Assembly: GCA_014529385.2 (NCBI GenBank)
Contig: CM043943.1
Location: 106,182,355-106,216,854 of the forward strand
DNA from: Adiantum capillus-veneris
Taxonomy: Eukaryota; Streptophyta; Polypodiopsida; Polypodiales; Pteridaceae
Direction: 5' to 3'
Length of the DNA: 34,500 bases
Below are positions 30,314 to 34,500 of the stretch, in pieces; the first letter of the stretch is position 1, and every line of letters begins with the position of its first letter. A model generated the notes under the pieces. It searched no databases, was not told the DNA's origin, and saw only the letters and a list, made by a program, of their open reading frames with translations. Both the position numbers and the translations under genes were made by a program.

Positions 30314-31020
30314 ATGGCCGCCATGCAATCAAAATATGATGAACTTATAGAAAATAACACATGGACTTTATGTGATTTGCCGCCTGGCAAAAAGGCAATT
30401 GGTACAAAGTGGGTTTACAAGTTGAAATGCAAGCCGGATGGTGAGATTGATCGCTATAAGGCTCGACTTGTTGCAAAGGGTTATGCACAACAAAAAGGCA
30501 TAGATTATGATGAGACTTTTGCTTCCACTTGTCACATGACTACTATGCATTTTCTATGTGCATTGGCAGCTTATTTGAATGGGATGTAAATCAATCGGAT
30601 ATTGTTAGTGCTTTCTTGAATGGTGACATATTTTAGGAAGTTTATGTAACGCAGCCTCACGGTTTTGTCATTAAAGGGCAAGAAGATAAAGTGTGAAAAT
30701 GTAAGAAATATTTGTATGGGTTGAAGCAATCTCCTCGTGCTTGGTATGAGAAAGTTGACACTCATTTGGTCAAATGAGGCTTTTGTAACAATTCAACAAA
30801 AAGCACCTTGTATGTAAAGTGTGAGTGCGATGTACTTCTCATTCTTGTTCTTTATGTAGATGATTTGCTGATCGCTGGTCCGAATGAGGCACATATCATT
30901 GAATTTAAGGCTGACTTAAATGCTACTTTCAAGATGAAAGCTTTGGGGTTGGTGCATCATTACTTGGGCATACAATTTAAGCAATGTGATTGTGGGATTG
31001 CCTTGTGTGAGAATGCCTCA
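30314..31020 (+). pseudogene. Element D reverse transcriptase, truncated
   Basis: Copia RT: KWVYKLKCKPDGEIDRYKAR, VAKGYAQQKGIDYDETFAS, then across stops SDIVSAFLNGDIF, KYLYGLKQSPRAWYEKV, and the catalytic box LYVDDLLIAG at 30808-30880 followed by HHYLGIQF. At least four in-frame stops lie between 30588 and 30780. It ends at about residue GIALCENA where an inverted element begins, so no RNase H remains. Confidence 0.92.
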
Positions 31021-31457
31021 CACCCAAAAACACGTAATCTATCATGATTGGGCTCTTTGCCCGTCCACATCTCCTGTGGAGCCTTGTACTTGAGTGGTGT
31101 ACTAGGTGTTTGATTGATCAAGTAAGCAGCTGTCGTAACAGCTTCTCCCCAAAATTCTTGAGGTAAGTTGGTTGTAGACAACATGGAAGTGACCCGTTCC
31201 TGAATAGTTATATTCATCCTCTCAACCACACTGTTTTGGGCGGGTGTATAAGGCGTGGTACACTGTCTTCTAATGCCTCTTTTACTGCAAAATTCCTTGA
31301 ACTCAGAGGAAATGTACTCGCATCCATTGTCACTCCGCAAAGCTTTAAGCTTTCTACCCGATTGGTTCTCTACCAATGCTAAGAACTTCTGAAAGGCACT
31401 AAAGACGTCGCTCTTTTGCTTCATGAGATAAAACCCACACCTTTCTAGCAGTGTCAT
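30990..31457 (-). pseudogene. Element E integrase core
   Basis: LKALRSDNGCEYISSEF carries the second catalytic Asp. TPAQNSVVERMNITIQ carries the Glu. GEAVTTAAYLINQTPS and RLRVFGCEAFSH follow. The homology to copia integrase stops soon after FGCEAFSH, at the junction with element D. The first catalytic Asp lies in the upstream piece and is changed to Asn. Confidence 0.9.
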
Positions 31458-31487
31458 CTGTGATTGTTAGGAAGTATAACACTCCCC

Positions 31488-31859
31488 TTAGAGACTTGAC
31501 TGGCATAGGTTGCACAAGTTGCTATGGACAAGATCTAGAGGACTCCCTAACTCCTTGTCCAAAGGCGTTGATGTCAACATGGTATGTTTGCCATAGATAC
31601 AATGCTCACATAAAGAGAAGTTAGAGTAGTTTAACACAGGGATATAACTAGAATGCTGCAAGACTTTCATTCCCTTTTGACTCATATGTCCTAGACGGCT
31701 ATGCCACAACTGTGTAGATGACAGCAAATAGAATTCTCTTTCACAGAAGAGACACAAAGTGAGTACAATGAGCCAGCCTTCTGGCCTTAAAACATGACCA
31801 GATTTCCCTTCTTGATGATCAAGAACCATGAGCAAATATGGTAGTGTAACCCAAATCAT
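31488..31859 (-). pseudogene. Element E Gag-pre-integrase zinc domain
   Basis: LWHSRLGHMSQKGMKVL and LCEHCIYGKHTM give the H-H-C-C zinc site typical of copia integrase starts. At the end LVHSNLCNL stands where the family has H-T/S-D-L-C-G-P, so the first catalytic Asp is Asn. A break at about 31480 separates it from the core. Confidence 0.88.
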
Positions 31860-32160
31860 CTAGCTGTCCAACTAACATCAAACTCTTTGTCAATTTGGGT
31901 ACATGTCTAACATTATGTAGCATAAACTCAATGCCATTACGCATAGAAAACTTGACGCTGCCCACACCGCATGTATCAAGCTCATAAGGATTGCCTAGCT
32001 TCATTGTGCAATGTGTGTCAGTGTATGTAGAAAACCACTCCTTGTGAGGAGTCACGTGAAAGCTAACACTCGAGTCCACAATCCAATTATGCGCATAACA
32101 CACATCATGATCTAGTCCACAATCCAATTATGCGCATAACACACATCGTGATCTAACAAT
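31819..32160 (-). pseudogene. Element E protease
   Basis: NWIVDSSVSFHVTPHKEWF has D-S-S where copia proteases have D-S-G. Then LDTCGVGSVKF, MLHNVRHVPKLTKSLMLVGQ. A 41-bp tandem duplication at 32074-32155 repeats the codons just before the active site; 41 is not a multiple of three, so it also shifts the frame. Confidence 0.85.
32074..32155. repeat. 41-bp tandem duplication in element E protease
   Basis: Units 32074-32114 and 32115-32155, starting GTCCACAATCCAATTATGCG; they differ by one base (CATCATGATC versus CATCGTGATC). Confidence 0.95.
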
Positions 32161-32163
32161 GCA

Positions 32164-33040
32164 TCAGGACTCAAATCCGATGTGAAAAATTATCATATCA
32201 TTTAACACTTCAGAAATGGTTGGAGACTCAACCACATTAAGCTCTTCAATTTTGACGATGCTTTTAGGTTTGTCAGACTTCGCTTTCTCTTTTCCCTTAT
32301 CGCGCTGCATTGTGCGGAAATCTTTCTTCAAGTGTCCCTTTTTATGGCAATAGTAACAATCTACATTTCGCATGTCTTTGCCACGACTCTCGCTACGACC
32401 TTGCCTGCAATCTTGTGAACAACCGCATCTACAACCACGTTGGCTTTTCTTGTCACGATTGCCACTAGCCACATATGCATCACATACCAACTCGCATCAA
32501 GAGATTGACATTGAAATCTTCTCAGTGAGCAACGCACCAACAACACTGCTAAAATCTAGCTTGCCATTGGGTGCAAATTGCTTATGGCTAAGTTAAGGTA
32601 TCCTACGAAGATGATAGCAAATATAGCAAGAAAATGGCCTTCATTTCATCATCGAATTTGAGACCTTTTGAAGTAAGCTGTGAAAACACGTTGTTGAACT
32701 CGTTCAAATGAGAACTAACATTATTGCCTTCTTTCATGTTCATGCGCATCAATTTCTTCATCAAGAAAACCTTGTTCGAGGCGTTGTTGCCATCTCAAAC
32801 CTGACATAGAGCATCCTAAAAAATCCTTGACATTGGTCTGACCCATTATGGTAAAGTAAATGGTTTCACCAAGGTGCAGGCGAATGGTCGCCATAGCACG
32901 CTCATTCAAGTCATCCCACTCATCATCAATGTAGACATTCTCTCTTCTTTTACGCAAGGGTGCGATCAAACCTTTGTTGATTAAAACATCTTTCATGCGT
33001 ACTCGCCAAATGACAAAGTTTGAGCCATCAAACTTTTTGA
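32164..33040 (-). pseudogene. Element E gag
   Basis: Start region FDGSNFVIWRVRMKDVL near 33033-32983, then DEWDDLNERAMATIRLHLGE in the 32996-32721 frame: a copia Gag pattern. After broken sequence, 32490-32164 has a basic Arg/Gly/Ser region and CYYCHKKGHLKKDF, a zinc knuckle whose last Cys is Phe. Several frameshifts. Confidence 0.85.
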
Positions 33041-33543
33041 TGTGCTACTCTTCTCTTTCGGAAGCACTACTTTATTGTGAATTACTTGGGACAATTTCAC
33101 CAGAGTTTGACCTAGAATAGGAGCAAAAACTCAAACCAAAATGTAGTACAATCACTGTGTAAGAACGGCTAGAAGTGTCAAGAACACATAAAACAGACTC
33201 ACGGGGAAAATTTGGCAGAGTCTCCTTTGTATGAGGAGTCAAAATTCAACTCAAAAAACGCATAAACTGCTCAAAAAAGAACCACTGGCATTTACTGCGC
33301 AAAACCACTGCTACCGCCAACTTGGCGTGAAAGCACAAAAAACCGTTGAGATACATGTCCTATGGCGAGGGTACCGTAAAGGGAACTCCAGTTACCTATA
33401 TCACGGAAGGTATCTCAACATTCGAGAATACCCCAGCTCAAAGAAAACCTCACGCTATCGACTCTCCAAAGGCTAATGCAAACACAAAAGGACTAGCCAC
33501 AGTCTCAGAAAGGGCTCTTCCAGTCCGAGTCTCAAAAACGGTT

Positions 33544-33698
33544 GGGAAAACTGCCAAAATAGCCAGAAAATGGCTCAACACGAGTACAAGGGTCAGTGTC
33601 TGCAACTCAACACGATAGCTGGGAAAACTGTCAAAATAGCCAAAAAATGGCTCCACACGAAGTACAATGGGCAGTGTCCGCAACTCAACATACATGAG
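33544..33698. repeat. 77-bp tandem repeat
   Basis: GGGAAAACTGCCAAAATAGCC at 33544 recurs with one change at 33621; CAGTGTCTGCAACTCAACA at 33594 recurs at 33672. Two copies of 77-78 bp. Confidence 0.9.
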
Positions 33699-34159
33699 TG
33701 AACCGCGCTCAAACAGGCACCAAGAACTGCTACATGCAATAAAAGTGATCCTTGCGGGGATATGTGCTCTCAAAAGCGCTCAGTAGCACTAGGTGTGCTC
33801 ACACAAAAATGCATTTATCAACACATCTGTTTGCAGAGAAACTGTTGTCAAAATCACTACTAAAATCACCTAGAAAATCGCTTTGTTTGTAAGTGTCTGG
33901 TAACATGGAGAATTTGTGTGTAAACGGGCTCAAAAGTCCCTTGTAACCTGTCCCTACATGTCGGTGTTAATAATAACCGTGCCATAGAACGCGATTGGTG
34001 TGCTCGGTGCCAATGCCTTGTGTCACTCCTCTATGGTAGAGGCACCTCACCCATGCGTATGGCAAGCATGACCGTCCGTGGGGAACACTCATTTGTGGGA
34101 AAGCTCGGTGTCGAGGTTGGATGTCAAAAATCCGCTGCAATGAGAAGTGATGTTGAGCT

Positions 34160-34500
34160 AATGCCGAATCGCGAGAATCAGTGTCAAAAACCGACGTGCA
34201 TGAGTGGAGAGGTAAGTCCTTGGTGTCGAAGTTGGAGCTCTCTCTCTCTCTCTCTCTCTGGGAGTGGTGACAATGTCAATGTCGATGTCGCCTTCCACTG
34301 TCGGACGAAAGCCTTTGGAGCTGATGCCGAATCGCGAGAATCAGTGTAAAAAATCGATGTGCAGGTGCGAAGCGGTAAGTCACTGATGTCGAGGAGGTGG
34401 TGCTGGTGTTGAAGTCGGAGCTCTCTCTCTCTCTCTCTCTCTCTCAATGCCCTATGCCTGAGAGTGGTGACGATGTTAATGTCGATGTCGCCTTCTACTG
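34160..34500. repeat. 163-200 bp tandem repeat at the right edge
   Basis: GCCGAATCGCGAGAATCAGTG at 34163 and 34326 (163 apart); GAGTGGTGA and GTCGATGTCGCCTTC at 34262 and 34462 (200 apart). Units differ by CT-run length and an insert near 34395-34420. The array may go on past the window. Confidence 0.85.

Larger units (their letters stand above)
27474..31020 (+). mobile_element. Element D: truncated Ty1/copia retrotransposon
   Basis: Order on the plus strand is gag, zinc knuckle, protease, integrase, RT, the Ty1/copia order. No LTR is visible upstream of gag, and RT stops abruptly near 31020 where an inverted copia begins. Many stops and frameshifts. Confidence 0.9.
31021..33040 (-). mobile_element. 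Element E: truncated Ty1/copia retrotransposon
   Basis: On the minus strand gag, zinc knuckle, protease, Gag-pre-integrase and integrase are present; RT is missing because the element is cut at about 31020. Different family from element D, judged by the integrase text. Its upstream side toward 34500 is non-coding. Confidence 0.9.
33041..34500. other. Non-coding region upstream of element E
   Basis: Position fits the leader or LTR of element E, but I found neither a clear primer site nor LTR ends. It contains a 77-bp tandem repeat (33544-33698) and a 163-200 bp tandem repeat at the right edge, with CT microsatellites at 34230-34259 and 34421-34444. No gene seen. Confidence 0.5.

Overview
This window is plant nuclear repeat DNA. 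No host gene is recognised. It consists of layered, decayed LTR retrotransposons: two related Ty3/gypsy elements with a tRNA-Asp primer site, one chromodomain-bearing Ty3/gypsy element (chromovirus), and two truncated Ty1/copia elements. The plant assignment rests on the family types, the Asp-type primer sites, the long LTRs and the nesting. I cannot name the species.

Region by region: (1) Element B, 1857-15704, is complete from LTR to LTR and lies on the minus strand. It has a 716-bp 3' LTR at 1857-2572, a polypurine tract, a long 3' region, a pol frame with an unusual C-terminal extension, pol (IN, RNase H, RT), a first protease, gag, a leader, a primer binding site at 15103-15120 and a 580-bp 5' LTR at 15125-15704. 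(2) B sits inside the gag gene of a relative, element A, in the same orientation, with a 5-bp target duplication GTGGC at 1852-1856 and 15705-15709. A occupies 1-1856 (3' half of gag, running off the left edge) and 15705-18145 (5' part of gag, an inverted piece of the gag start, leader, primer site and 583-bp 5' LTR). (3) A in turn sits inside the 3' LTR of chromovirus C, also on the minus strand. C occupies 18146 to 26130: the rest of its 3' LTR, chromodomain, integrase, RNase H, RT, protease, gag, leader and 5' LTR. The order of events is therefore C, then A, then B. (4) 26131-26546 is sequence not shared with the repeats and holds a weak exon-like reading frame. (5) 26547-27473 is a truncated third LTR of the C family. 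(6) 27474 to about 31020 is copia element D on the plus strand, ending abruptly in RT. (7) About 31020 to 33040 is copia element E on the minus strand, starting abruptly in integrase and ending in gag. Its upstream side (33041-34500) is non-coding and carries tandem repeats.

All coding regions are broken by stops, frameshifts or lost catalytic residues, so no element here looks autonomous. In life the parts would work as usual for LTR elements: Gag forms particles, protease matures the polyprotein, RT/RNase H copies RNA primed by a host tRNA, and integrase inserts the copy.

The most unusual item is the element B pol frame. After integrase it continues for about 630 codons with no frameshift, only four in-frame stops. 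This extension contains a coiled-coil stretch, a second retropepsin-like domain with a canonical DTGA motif, four W-x-P-K motifs, and an acidic tail. Element B also carries a first protease-like domain in the normal place before RT, with a DGGA motif. The A and B Gag proteins have four zinc knuckles.
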